A stretch of 64,000 nucleotides of DNA, taken from the NCBI GenBank assembly GCA_000708835.1, contig DF237273.1, positions 1 through 64,000 of the forward strand. The letters run 5' to 3'. The position numbers and the translations under genes are program-made. The stretch comes from Klebsormidium nitens. Taxonomy: Eukaryota > Streptophyta > Klebsormidiophyceae > Klebsormidiales > Klebsormidiaceae. A model generated the notes under the pieces. The model searched no databases and was not told the origin of the DNA. It was given only the letters and a program-made list of their open reading frames with translations. Positions 20,901 through 28,524 of this stretch are shown here, one piece after another (within the stretch, counting starts at the first letter, position 1; each line of letters starts with the position of its first letter).

Positions 20901-23421
20901 CTGAGCTCTCTCTGGAGCAATTCCGCGTCCGCCCTCGGCATCTCTTCCGGGAACTCGGGCCTTTCGATGCCCCCTGTCACCACGCGGTCAGATGCTCGAG
21001 AGGCAATGCCTCCCTTCGAATCTGCAGGGCTGGGGTCCACCTGGAAAATGGAGAGGTGAACGGGTCAACTTACACGCATGAGCAGGTGCTCTGAGGAGTC
21101 ACCGCGCAGCTTTCTCGTTGGCACAGTTGTGGCAAAACTACTGTCCCTATCAATTGACTTGCAAAAACGCGATACCCATGTTTCCTGCAACAGCGATGAG
21201 TGGCCTGGGACGAGCATTGGAAACGTCTTCGATCACTGGATCATGGGCGCCTTAACTGTTATGCGACAAGTGTTAAGTGCTTACCTGCTCGTAAAGCTTC
21301 CCATTCTTCTGCCACTTCTCAAACTCCTCAGGAACAGCGCGCTGACCACATGCCGGCCGCCAGCTCTGTTCGACGTCCTGCACAACGGCCTCTCTTCTTA
21401 CCATCAGGTTTCGTCTGTGGGTTACGAGTTCAGATGACGCTACCATTCCAAAAGCAGAAAGAAGTGATGCGACCGCAGAACGGTCTGACAGGCTCAAGCA
21501 AAGCTTTGAAGCAAAGCACTGCACTCGTTGTTGTAAACTATCACAGAGCCGTGCTACGAGTTGTTGAGTCAGCATGGGCTCGTCCTCACCTCTCGAGAGG
21601 GCAAATTCACAAGCTGACGGCAAGGGCTGACATCAGGTGCAGGTGCGTCCTTATTCTCGTTTCCCTGTGATTGGAGCGCTGGCCCAGGATTGCTTTCGAC
21701 GCCGCCGATCAGCAGAAGCTTTGCTGCAAAATGAATGCCAATGATGGACAAGCGAGCCAAACCGACAGTTCAGGTCATGAAAGAAGCAGATGGCGTGCAC
21801 GCCTCTGTTGACGGACCACACCTTGTCAATAATAATAAAGAAACCCACTCTCAGCACTTTAAGGCCATGTGCAATGTGTGGTCCAGCAGACTGTCAGACC
21901 GGCTATCCGGTCACACTCTTTTCGGCCAAACAGAAGAAGGGCAGCTACAAGCAGCCCGCACCTATTTGATAGAGTGACTCACCATTGAGGAGCTTGCTCT
22001 TGGGGGTCGCATCCCACCTGAAGTTGTCATGCTGATATCCGTCGCATGCTGTGGAAGATAGGCAAACATATTGAGTTGGCACGTGAGTAGGCAAGGTTTG
22101 GTTTCAAGCTCGACAGGATTCTCTTTGAGAGACATCGTAGAGGTGGGGTTTCAGGATTAGGAGAGACCAAGCAAAGTACAAGCAGCAGAACAGTCCATTG
22201 GGAGTAAGATTGTGCAATGAGTCCGGGATCAACAAGCAAGAGTCAGCTTGCTCTTTGCCCGAGAAAACCTCACCATGCCTACTCCCGAGCTCTGCCTCCT
22301 CGTCAAGCGCCCGCGCTAGCTCTTTCTTCAACTTGAAAGCTTCACAGACACGTGCCCACTCTGGAAAAAAGGCACGATGCACATGTCTTTGCGATAAGCG
22401 CTTACATGCAGGAGAGTCGTTGGCTTGTCGACGACAGCCAGCATGCCTGCTCAGTCTCAAGATTTGCATTTGCAAACTTGCATGGTTGGACCAGGCAAGC
22501 TCTTTGCCAAATGATTGACGGCGCGCCGACACAGCGGTAGCCGCATAGAACTCACCTGCCCGGGCCTTCTCAATCTGGAAGCAGCGAGTTCTGACTGGGC
22601 GATGCGCACCGCAGAAGCACTTGAGGTTGCCCCCTTCCTTGCCTCCACGCAGCGCATAGGTCGCGGGGTTGCTGCATTCTCCGCAAAGGAGACCGTGTGG
22701 AACTGGAAGGGAAAGCACAAACAGTCGAAACCAGTTCGGAAAGCGTCACGCATGTAAAGTCCTGGTTGATTCATGCGTACCTTCTCATATATCCCCGGCC
22801 ATACACACAAGAGTCTTGTACAGTTGCAAACTCCTAGACCTAAGGCTCAGATGCCCTCCCCCAAAGCGCTGACTCCGACTCCCGCAAGGCCCTATTAAGG
22901 TGCTTCATCAAGATGGCCCTATTAAGGTGCTGCTGCTCACCCTTGGCCCCAAAGAGGTAGCTGGCCAGTAGCTCCTTTGCTTTCCTCGCTTTCCTGGAAG
23001 CGCCACCAGCTGGGGGGCGGGCCTGGCTCGTTGCCGCTGGGCTCGCGGCCGCCGGGCTTGCGGCAGTCCTGTGAGCTCCACGGGAGGCGCTTGCTGGTCG
23101 CTGCAGCCCCTCCATGTGGGCCTGCCTGATCGACGTCAAGACCTTCTCGAAGCCCTCTTGCAGGCCCGCGTCTGCAGTGCCCGCCAGCGCCTGGAGACCA
23201 GCCATCGCGGCATGCAGGCTCCCATCCCAGGCAGCCTTCGACCAGAGGAGGCCTGCAGACCCGAGCTCCTCTCGAGCGCGCTGGCACAGGGTTCCCGCCA
23301 CCTTCCGGAAGATGCGGTGGCCTCTCTTGGAGTAGGTGAGGAAGCCTCTGGCCGCGCTCGCCACGAGCGCTCTGATGGCCGCCGGCGGGAGAGCATCATC
23401 GCGGGGTGGGCCGCATGTGTC
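11387..23421 (-). CDS. Multi-exon primase-helicase polyprotein gene (PrimPol + Herpes_ori_bp helicase, 2A-like site)
   Basis: One gene inferred by chaining exons with good AG/GT borders and closing phases: 23421-22941, 22702-22556, 22360-22274, 22048-21983, 21723-21590, 21377-21285, 21040-20861, 20481-20386, 19984-19286, 18202-18114, 17957 to about 17897, 17812-17702, 17337-17260, 16849-15681, 14925-14208, 13139-12229 and 11960-11387, about 1,900 codons in all. The order is a helical N-terminal exon, zinc-binding exon, 2A-like peptide, acidic disordered segments, PrimPol with UL52-type zinc motif, SF2 ori-binding helicase and a C-terminal domain. Such proteins prime and unwind DNA in herpesvirus-like and related replicons. 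The link between exons ending at 17897 and starting at 17812 is the weakest, because phases there do not fit simply. The first exon is unresolved. TGA at 12918-12920 breaks the helicase. Introns hold two palindromic arrays and an antisense gene. Confidence 0.65.
11967..12051. repeat. 43-bp tandem duplication in an intron
   Basis: Two adjacent copies of a segment starting AAGAGACACTTCTTTT and containing GGGAGAAGGCAGGGCAA, differing at a few positions. It lies in the last intron of the primase-helicase gene, next to the 3' splice site on the minus strand. Confidence 0.85.
12229..13139 (-). pseudogene. Exon with helicase C-terminal lobe of Herpes_ori_bp-type protein, interrupted by TGA
   Basis: The exon starts after CTCCTTGCAG at 13140 and ends at the AG|GTCAGC donor at 12229. 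The previous exon ends on HVI and this one begins APSSSKTYVLKLEEAF, together forming the hydrophobic-S/T-x-x-K motif of the second RecA lobe. DLCASSPVIGPGIS matches the T-G-S motif V region of origin-binding helicases. TGA (12918-12920) follows immediately. Beyond it the frame continues with ERPHFDKLIAFAMNSF and about 220 further codons with no other stop. So there is one nonsense change in otherwise preserved coding sequence, compatible with CGA-to-TGA. Either the gene is recently dead, or readthrough or an unseen splice avoids it. Confidence 0.7.
13140..14207 (-). repeat. Intron with degenerate ~190-bp repeats carrying GCCACGTCA motifs
   Basis: This intron (donor GTGAGT at 14207, acceptor TTGCAG at 13140) is built of loosely repeated blocks. 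TGCCACGTCA or a close variant occurs five times (about 13482, 13652, 13755, 13881, 14088). GGGCGACAAGA-type segments recur at about 13415, 13580 and, diverged, 13975. A GGGCAGTCTTGACG-type segment occurs at about 13530 and 13700. CCACGTCA is a plant bZIP-type hybrid G/C-box core. Whether it acts as an enhancer or is just satellite sequence cannot be told. Confidence 0.6.
14208..14925 (-). CDS. Exon with ATPase lobe of Herpes_ori_bp-type SF2 helicase
   Basis: The exon enters after TTCTGCAG (14926) and leaves at GTGAGT (14207). It encodes about 239 residues. SANKGIGKS is the Walker A, FVMVAANVTLARKYAEDL is motif Ia-like, and FDVVIMDEMDMIL is the DExD Walker B. A later KIVLGMDANIGSPRVMQW is motif III-like. 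This pattern matches origin-of-replication-binding helicases (UL9-type, Pfam Herpes_ori_bp). In other eukaryotes they are found fused to PrimPol in mobile elements. Joining to the preceding PrimPol exon across the array 3 intron gives an intact Ser codon. Confidence 0.8.
15020..15480 (+). repeat. Palindromic tandem array 3 (plus orientation, inside an intron)
   Basis: Four units with GAGTCAAAAGTTCC, GCTGCAATGCTTATACT and GGAAGTTTTGACTGGTCGGC-type elements at about 110-120 bp spacing. The array lies in the 14926-15680 intron that separates the PrimPol exon from the helicase exon. It has the same orientation as array 1. The rest of the intron (15480-15680) shows nothing recognisable. Confidence 0.9.
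15681..16849 (-). CDS. Exon with PrimPol-type primase and UL52-like zinc motif
   Basis: The exon enters after CTCTGCAG (16850) and leaves at CAG|GTGAGC (15680), giving 389 codons. Compared with eukaryotic PrimPol, SLLYFGLDYY lies where motif I (DxE) is expected, RYSVHGVLKG is the SxH motif II, and LIWDGTVYSKFQNWRM is motif III with its Asp. The zinc site is C-x6-H ... CHSATC at the end of the exon, the UL52/PrimPol zinc-ribbon pattern. The first acidic residue of motif I is Gly here (GGC instead of an Asp codon), which would weaken or kill catalysis. The domain makes primers at replication forks and feeds the helicase encoded in the next exons. Confidence 0.8.
17260..18202 (-). CDS. Four short linker exons upstream of PrimPol
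   Basis: Exons at 18202-18114, 17957 to about 17897, 17812-17702 and 17337-17260 have CAG or TAG acceptors and GTAAGC or GTGAGA donors, except that the donor of the second is weak. They encode basic then acidic, Pro/Glu-rich linkers (for example DAPEENPEPPAGELAEHH) with no fold I recognise. Phases agree for 18202-18114 into 17957, and for 17812, 17337 and 16849, which are all phase 0. The rest of the 16850-18113 interval is intron; I see no other gene. Confidence 0.45.
18259..18756 (+). CDS. Antisense gene nested in an intron: conserved CQW / GEKFY-family protein (3' exon)
   Basis: Plus-strand frame open from 18259 to TAG at 18756, lacking an early ATG, so it is a 3' exon or an N-terminally lost gene. 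The sequence shows SRSLTAEECAIL, then YPSFYCQWTVS, WDKGEKFYSYVGWLEYLI, and VWGLQLSGTITWKG followed by DRGSITVEGNKIMVK. I recognise this CQW ... GEKFYxYxxWLxYLI ... WGxxLxGxxxWxG ... DxGxIxVxxNxV pattern as an uncharacterised family seen in bacteria, phages and protists. Function is unknown. It sits on the opposite strand within the 18203-19285 intron of the primase-helicase gene, next to array 4. Likely cargo of the same element. Confidence 0.65.
   Translation, partial: GERFGTPRASESWATTPDHGRFAFSRSLTAEECAILEAVHDHRHEDDLELPYAANEERPVTIEREVIKPLYVGEGFDYLTRKYPSFYCQWTVSPNKRALLWDKGEKFYSYVGWLEYLISHIFEVWGLQLSGTITWKGTNRGDRGSITVEGNKIMVKMPLARVDSP
18900..19205 (-). repeat. Palindromic tandem array 4 (minus orientation, inside an intron)
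   Basis: Three diverged units: CAGTCAAAAGTTCCTCTCAG ... GAGTTTTGACTCCG at 18905-18970, GCAGTCAAAAGTTCCTTTC ... TTTTTGACTC at 19020-19085, and GTCAGTCAAAACTTGCC ... CTTTTGACTTGCAGG at 19134-19203. A GATTGATGGCGCCG spacer matches array 2. It lies in the same intron as the antisense CQW gene and faces array 3. Confidence 0.85.
19286..19984 (-). CDS. Long acidic disordered exon of the primase-helicase gene
   Basis: 699 bp, phase 0 at both ends. It enters after TTCGTCCAG and leaves at CGG|GTGAGC. The 233 residues are rich in Ser, Glu, Asp, Gly and Pro, with an RRRRR run in the middle (TRRRRRVLLPSS) that could serve as a nuclear localisation signal. There is no fold. It is probably a flexible spacer between the part released by the 2A-like site and the primase. 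The interval 19985-20385 is intron without visible features. Confidence 0.6.
20386..21377 (-). CDS. Three middle exons of the primase-helicase gene
   Basis: Exons 21377-21285, 21040-20861 and 20481-20386 are all phase 0 with clean borders (GTGCAG/GTAAGC, TTCCAG/GTAAGA, TTTCAAG/GTGAGA). They encode a polar helical segment (VPEEFEKWQKNGKLYEQ), an amphipathic helix (ELSHLDRIEDGLLTAL) and an acidic linker. No domain is recognised. They follow the 2A-like exon and would begin the downstream product if 2A acts. Confidence 0.5.
21590..21723 (-). CDS. Exon encoding a 2A-like ribosome-skipping motif
   Basis: The exon enters after TTCATTTTGCAG (21724) in phase 1 and leaves at GAGAG|GTGAGG in phase 0. 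It encodes AKLLLIGGVESNPGPA near its start. The hydrophobic run plus GVExNPGP matches the 2A consensus D(V/I)ExNPGP except that the first Asp is Gly. 2A peptides make the ribosome skip the Gly-Pro bond and so separate two products from one mRNA. Here that would free the zinc-binding N-terminal part from the primase-helicase. The Asp-to-Gly change makes activity doubtful. The motif arises only across a spliced exon in an otherwise well-phased chain, which supports its being real. Confidence 0.6.
21983..22702 (-). CDS. Zinc-binding exon and two short exons of the N-terminal region
   Basis: Exons 22702-22556, 22360-22274 and 22048-21983 are all phase 1 at both ends. The first holds LLCGECSNPATYALRGG followed by KCFCGAHRPVRTRC. 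This CxxC ... CxCxxH ... C arrangement resembles the EsV-1-7-type zinc repeats of algal and viral proteins. The second is a charged helix (CEAFKLKKELARALDEEAEL), and the third contains a CDGYQHDNFRWD segment. Function is unknown; the zinc site may bind DNA or protein. The uniform phase-1 introns suggest exon duplication or a shared origin. Confidence 0.5.
22941..23421 (-). CDS. First securely placed exon of the primase-helicase gene
   Basis: The exon enters after CTTCCTTGCAG (23422) and leaves at AAGG|GTGAGC. It encodes about 160 residues: an Ala-rich helical region, a segment RAREELGSAGLLWSKAAWDG, and a low-complexity Ala/Ser/Pro linker ending in RKARKAKELLASYLFGAK. No domain is recognised. 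No ATG is available in the exon context, so the true start lies upstream, either in 23422-23585 or beyond array 5 (see the candidate exon at 24735). Confidence 0.5.
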
Positions 23422-23587
23422 CTGCAAGGAAGCCAAGGGGGCACGATGCGTCAGACCTCATGTCATCTCGAAGGAGCGAGCAGACACTTCTTCATCGGGT
23501 GAAAGCCAGTGCACAACTCTGATGAGAAGTGCGGTTGAGGGCAGAATCGGGCCAAGGCCATTCAACCCATCATCCTGAGCATTGAGA

Positions 23588-23995
23588 CCGACCAGTCAAA
23601 ACTTTCCCTTAAAGTATAAGCATTCCAGATTTTCACGACAAAACTTTTGACTCCCGCCCTGGCCCTCATCCTAACAGTACTGTAAGGGTTAGCGATGGGG
23701 CCAGTCAAATTTTGCCCCATGAATATAAGCATTCCAACCTTTGAAGGCAGGACTTTTGACTCGCATAGCTCCCAAGCCAATCCAAACCGGGATCCTGAAC
23801 AAGCGGGAGCGCCCACCAGTCAAAACTTCCCTGAAGAGTATAAGCATTCCAGACTTTCACGACAGAATTTTTGACTCCCGCCCTGGCCCACGCGTTGTGA
23901 GAGGTAGCGCTTGGGGCCGTCAAAATGTGCTCCATGAATATAAGCATTCCGGACTTTCAGGCAAAGTTTTTGACTTGCAGTCAACCTGGCCATTT
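23588..23995 (-). repeat. Palindromic tandem array 5 (minus orientation)
   Basis: Four units with CCAGTCAAAACTTCCCT-type and CTTTTGACTCGCA-type arms around GTATAAGCATTCC or ATATAAGCATTCC. Spacing is about 115-125 bp, alternating between two subtypes. This is the last array in the window and marks the right side of the foreign block. Nothing comparable occurs after 24 kb except isolated seven-base matches. Confidence 0.9.
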
Positions 23996-24260
23996 ATCCC
24001 ATGATCCTGAAGATCTTGTTAGCGGCATTCAAGACGCTGGCCTTACCCCAGTCCTCGCAGGACCAGCTTTTATCTCCGCGCCACTGTTCGCGCCGTAAAC
24101 CACCTCATGCATGGGGTGGGGCGGGGGGGTGCTCGAGTTGGGTGCGGCAGCAGATGAGCGCGTTGCTCCACTTCCCCCCTGCATAGGGAGAGTTCGAGAT
24201 GACGACAGGGGAGGCACATGTGTCTCTGCTGCTGTCTGGCTGTGTGTCTGGCACGCAAAG

Positions 24261-24605
24261 CACTGGTCTACGCACTTGAGCTTCCAAGCCAGAGCAAACT
24301 GTCGAGTCTGTGCGCCATGAACCTCACAAGAACCTCAGAAAAGTGCGCGGGGGGGCTGACAAGCTGCACCAGCTGGTCTAAGCATTCTAGCCTCCAAGCC
24401 AATGCAGATTGTCCAGTCTTTGCACCATGAAGCACAGAGGAAGCTGGGAAAGTGCCTCGCGGGGCCTGACAATCTGCACCAGCTGGTTTCGGCATTGAGC
24501 CTCCAAGCCAATGCAAATTGTCGGAGCTTTGCTCTGCTGACTGCAGAAGGACCAAGGAAAGTGCCTGGCAGAAGTTCGCAGTTTGCACCAGCTGGTCTAC
24601 GTAGC
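24261..24605. repeat. Tandem repeat, about 3.3 units of ~110 bp
   Basis: Units begin CTGGTCTA or CTGGTTTC, contain CCTCCAAGCCAATGCA, GGAAAGTGCC and end in TTTGCACCAG or CTGCACCAG (about 24261, 24372, 24483, 24591). They are unrelated to the palindromic arrays. No coding sequence is recognised; 24000-24260 also shows none. Confidence 0.8.
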
Positions 24606-24734
24606 TGGTGCATGTATTTTAGCTCCAAAAGTTGGTCTGTTAGATATGAGCTTCGATTGGTCTGTTCCACATGACTTGACTGTGTGGACCTCGCACGCAT
24701 TGGATATTTGAGCCATCAGCGTTGATGAGCTCAC

Positions 24735-24836
24735 CCCAATGGAAGGCGGTGATCCAGCAGGACGAGTGCCTTCCTTGCCATCAGACAGCGAGGCTGCCGG
24801 CCCCTGCTGTTGTGGTGTGGTACTCTCTGCCATCTG
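24735..24836 (-). CDS. Candidate upstream exon of the primase-helicase gene
   Basis: A 102-bp frame between TTTCTTGCAG and GGG|GTGAGC, phase 0 at both ends, which would splice cleanly to the 23421 exon. It encodes a polar Gln/Ser/Pro-rich stretch starting QMAESTTPQQQ. If real, array 5 and the 110-bp repeats lie in an intron and the gene extends right of 24.8 kb. The borders are plausible but the sequence is low in information. Confidence 0.3.
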
Positions 24837-25359
24837 CTGCAAGAAATGACCAGACAACACTCAGAGATCCCTCAAGGTTTGAGGACACATTGACGAGCAG
24901 TTGCTGACAGGAGAGGATTGAGGTAGGCCATCAGCTGAGATCAGTCCTGCTTTCAAAGCACAATCCTGCGAGCCAGCAGGTGTGCAGGCCACCCAGCTGC
25001 AAAAGCCTATTAATTTGGGCGCAAGGGCTTACCTTGAAAGTTGAAGCGCAGCGCGGCTGTCCACACACTCTGCTGTCGTCGCTGAGCGATCAACCTGCAC
25101 CAAGGCCATGAAACAATATTTGCATGCATGCATGCGGGCATGCAAGATGTATTGTCGGATGTGCCAAGGCATTTAAATGTTGCTAATTGCCAACACAATT
25201 GCACGCTGATGCTGCTGATGCAATAGGCATGCCTGGTCATGCTTCAACATGCCCAACAGCCTCCTTTTGCGAGCGCACAAAATCCAGAAACATCCACTTG
25301 AAGCAGACAGCAAAGGCCCTCAGGATTGTCAGAAAGAATGAGAGGCAAGCTGCTCTTAC

Positions 25360-25455
25360 CTGGGCATGCCCAGACGCCTGCGTGCACGACGCGCTGACCG
25401 CGGACTGCCAGCTTCTGAGCTCGCTCCAGAGCTCCCTCCAGAAATGGACCCTTTG
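25360..25455 (-). CDS. Weak exon candidate
   Basis: 96 bp between CTCCAAACAG and CCCAG|GTAAGA, phase 1 at both ends. It encodes KGPFLEGALERAQKLAVRGQ-like sequence. It could be an upstream exon of the long minus-strand gene or an unrelated one. The rest of 24.9-26.3 kb shows no other gene I can support. Confidence 0.2.
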
Positions 25456-26360
25456 CTGTTTGGAGAAATGAAGTTGGGGACCATTGCACCCCATCAAAAC
25501 AAGCTCATTGGGCTGCCAAAGGATGCCAGAGAGCGCCATCGGGTGCCGCCGCCAACTGTGCCAAGTCATCAATTGCTGAATCAATGCTGACTCAAAGAAG
25601 CATCTTCTTGCTTCTAGAAGGACACCTGGCAGCAAATCCAGCGTTTTCAAGCTCCGCCGCGGGGCGCCAAAAGACGCCAGACCTTGCCAATGCCACCTGT
25701 CCCAGATGACCTGGCTGCTGAGTCACCTCTGGAACTCTCTCGAACGAAGCTCAAGGAAAGATAATGCCAGCATTCAATCAGCACTTGAAAGCTGATACGC
25801 GCCGTGATGCGCCGCCATGACTCACTCACACGAGCTCAAGGCTGGAGAAAACTCTACGATCAACCCTGGCTGCTACCCTTGCTTTAAGAGCCTCAGTCTG
25901 TCTGCTTGAATATGCAGAGAACTCGGACTTCAACTGGGTGGGAACGGTCTGCAACAGCGTGGTAATGGTGAGCCGGCCCACAGAGCTAGGTGCCAGGCCC
26001 TAATGGGCAGATAGCCATGCGAAGGGCCGGCGGAGTTGGGTGGGAATGTAAGGGACACGTGCGCCAACTGTGCTGCTTGCGGCCGACTCTGGCACGCAGG
26101 CCTAACGGAGTGCGTCAGGGTTTCAAGGTTTTAAAATCCTGTGCACTGAGTCTTCAAGCGACCGTCGGCGACCGTCCCTAGCCGTCGCAGATTCATCGCA
26201 CGGCCGAAAACTGCTGTGCGCGAGCAATTTGCAGCCACAGGTTAGTTAGGTACCCGACCCACGATTGATCACTCCAGCGGGGTTACCAAGGTCCGGGATC
26301 AGCAGTGCGAAATTAAGTCTCAGGTCTCTCGTCTCCTTGTCATTTGTATTGCTTCAAGTG

Positions 26361-26755
26361 CATTATTGCAGCTGGAACTAGTCATATTCAATCATTGAAT
26401 GACGAGTTCATGGCCGCACGTCGGCATCTAATTGCATGCCACTGCATGCGCAATCGGCACTAAGCTGCTTGGCGGCTTCTTGCGGCAGCTTCTCGCTGGT
26501 CGGAACGACGAGGACTGATGTCCTGAAATTGCAAAGCTGCGCGGTTGGCATCTTAACTGCATTATTGCAGCTGGAACTAGTCATATTAAATCATTGAAAG
26601 ACGAGCTCATGGCCGCACAGCGGCGTCTAATTGCATGCCATTGCATGCGCAATCGGCAGCTGCGTGGCGGCTTCTTGCGGCAGCTTCTCGCTGATCGGAA
26701 CGACGAGGACTGATGTCCTGGAATTGCAAAGCTGCGCAGTTGGCATCTTACAAGT
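26361..26755. repeat. Tandem duplication of ~194 bp
   Basis: Two adjacent copies starting GCATTATTGCAGCTGGAACT (about 26361 and 26555) and ending near GGTTGGCATCTTAA or AGTTGGCATCTTAC. They differ at scattered positions and by a few-base indel in the AATCGGCA region. No gene is recognised in 25.9-27.4 kb. Confidence 0.85.
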
Positions 26756-27482
26756 TCTCAACCCATGAGAACGTTTCAACACAGATAAGACGAAGCTAGG
26801 GCGAGACACGGGTGCACGGCACATGCAATGGTTAAAAGTTTGACGTTCATCATGGGCCGTTAAAGTCTGGAGTGCCACTAACAACGTTGAGATAAAGGAG
26901 GATAGATGCGAACAAGCCGCTCTGGTTTAAGATGTGGAAGCAAGCAAGCGAAGAACCATGTTCAATCATGACGTCCAATATCACTATGTTCAATCTTTTC
27001 TCAATTTGACTTGAATTACCAAGGTCGGCAAGCTTTGGACTGATGTGATAGGAGCATATAGTGCCACAGATGCCTAGTAGCCAAATACAATGATCAATTG
27101 CATGCACAATAATTGTACGCAATTCATGATGGAGATGCTTTGGATTGTGTGGAAAGTAATACTAGCAAGAATTAAGCCTTTCCACTAATGTCATATCAAA
27201 CAAAGAGTATTTGTAATAGAATCACCCCCGGAATTGCTCACAAATGGAGTCTGAGTATCAAAGCGGCAATCAGGGATTGAAAAGGCATTTGATTTGAGTA
27301 TCCCCCAGCGAAGGCCCCAATGTTGCGCGCAACACCGAATCCATTAGAAGGGAAGCTTATGGGGTCTGGGGTTGGGTGTGACCCCAGGAAAGGCCCCACC
27401 CTACCCTACACACAACTTTAAAGGGAGCGGGAGAATGCACGGTCGCGATCGGAGGGGCTTAACAAGTCTCGCTAGTACCAAA

Positions 27483-27820
27483 CTATCTCCCCCCCCGCTT
27501 CCACTTGTCCACCAGTCCTAGCTGTGAATCTAGCGCGCCGAACGCCACTTCAGCGTGCGTGTGTGCAACAATCTGTACAGATCCTGCTTGCGCTCGTGTG
27601 CTCCCCAACTGCGCTGGCTTCTGCTTAGTGTGCGGAGAAACCCCATTCGTGATGAGATCACCTGGCACGACGTAGCAGAACGTCACCTTCACAGACTCGA
27701 GCTCCGCGTCGCCCAGCCACGGCTTGATGTTGCTAATATGCATCGCCGTTTGGCTCGAGTGACCATGCTCCTCCGCCGACTGCAGCGTCACTTGGACTTT
27801 CGTGAGCCGATCAACGGACC
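27483..27820 (-). CDS. Candidate terminal exon, unknown product
   Basis: A minus-strand frame of about 112 codons after a CCTTCTGCAG acceptor, ending at a stop followed by a T-rich flank. The product reads as normal folded protein (VQVTLQSAEEHGHSSQTAMH, then KVTFCYVVPGDLITNG) and ends in a basic VDKWKRGG tail. No family is recognised and no partner exon upstream is certain. 27.9-28.5 kb holds nothing else obvious. Confidence 0.35.
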
Positions 27821-28524
27821 CTGCAGAAGGCGCGAACGAGACAAGATCACAAACGTCAGCAATTTCCTGAAGAACTTCGGATTGCAGCCACATCAACAAT
27901 CTCGACACAGCACTTTTGAGGCATCCGCGACGATTCTGTAATCGGTTTGCTTATTCTGCCATAATTCAACCTAATCTTTGCTGACAACGTGCTTGGTGTC
28001 AGACGTCAGGGCCATGTCCCGAATTACCTTGCGTTACGCTGGATTAGGCGTGAATGACGGCAGTTGAGCGAGGCTTCTACCCAAACCCTACGTGTAACTC
28101 CCAAACGCAGGTCTTCACTGCCCACCGAATACTCTGGCCGGTACGTGCTTCCGGATTTTAAAGAGCACGCTATTTGAAACCCAGTGCAAGCAGACCACTG
28201 ACCAGTTCGCTAGCAGCCAGCCCGTAGAAAAGGGAAATCAAGCTCCGGTGACATCACTATCAGCTCCTTGCCAAATATTAGCCAAAGTTCGCCTAAGGTT
28301 TGCGGCTAAAAATCTGCCACAACAGTCACAGATGTCCCAAATTCGCTGTATCTAGCAACATCGAAGACCTTGTGTAGGCAGTCACGAAGCTGCTCTAATA
28401 TCAAACTACCTACAAACCGTCGATAACAAATCAGCAACACTTTAGCCTTCGGACAGGCACGTGGTAGTACCACTGTATTATATGAACTGGACGCCAATAG
28501 CGAGTCAGCTGCATTAAAAGAAGC

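Noticed and set aside
20837-21040. DUF6570-like segment of Helitron-type proteins in the LDRIEDGLLTAL helix
   Set aside because: The similarity stops at the exon end and the next exon is an acidic linker, so the resemblance is too short.
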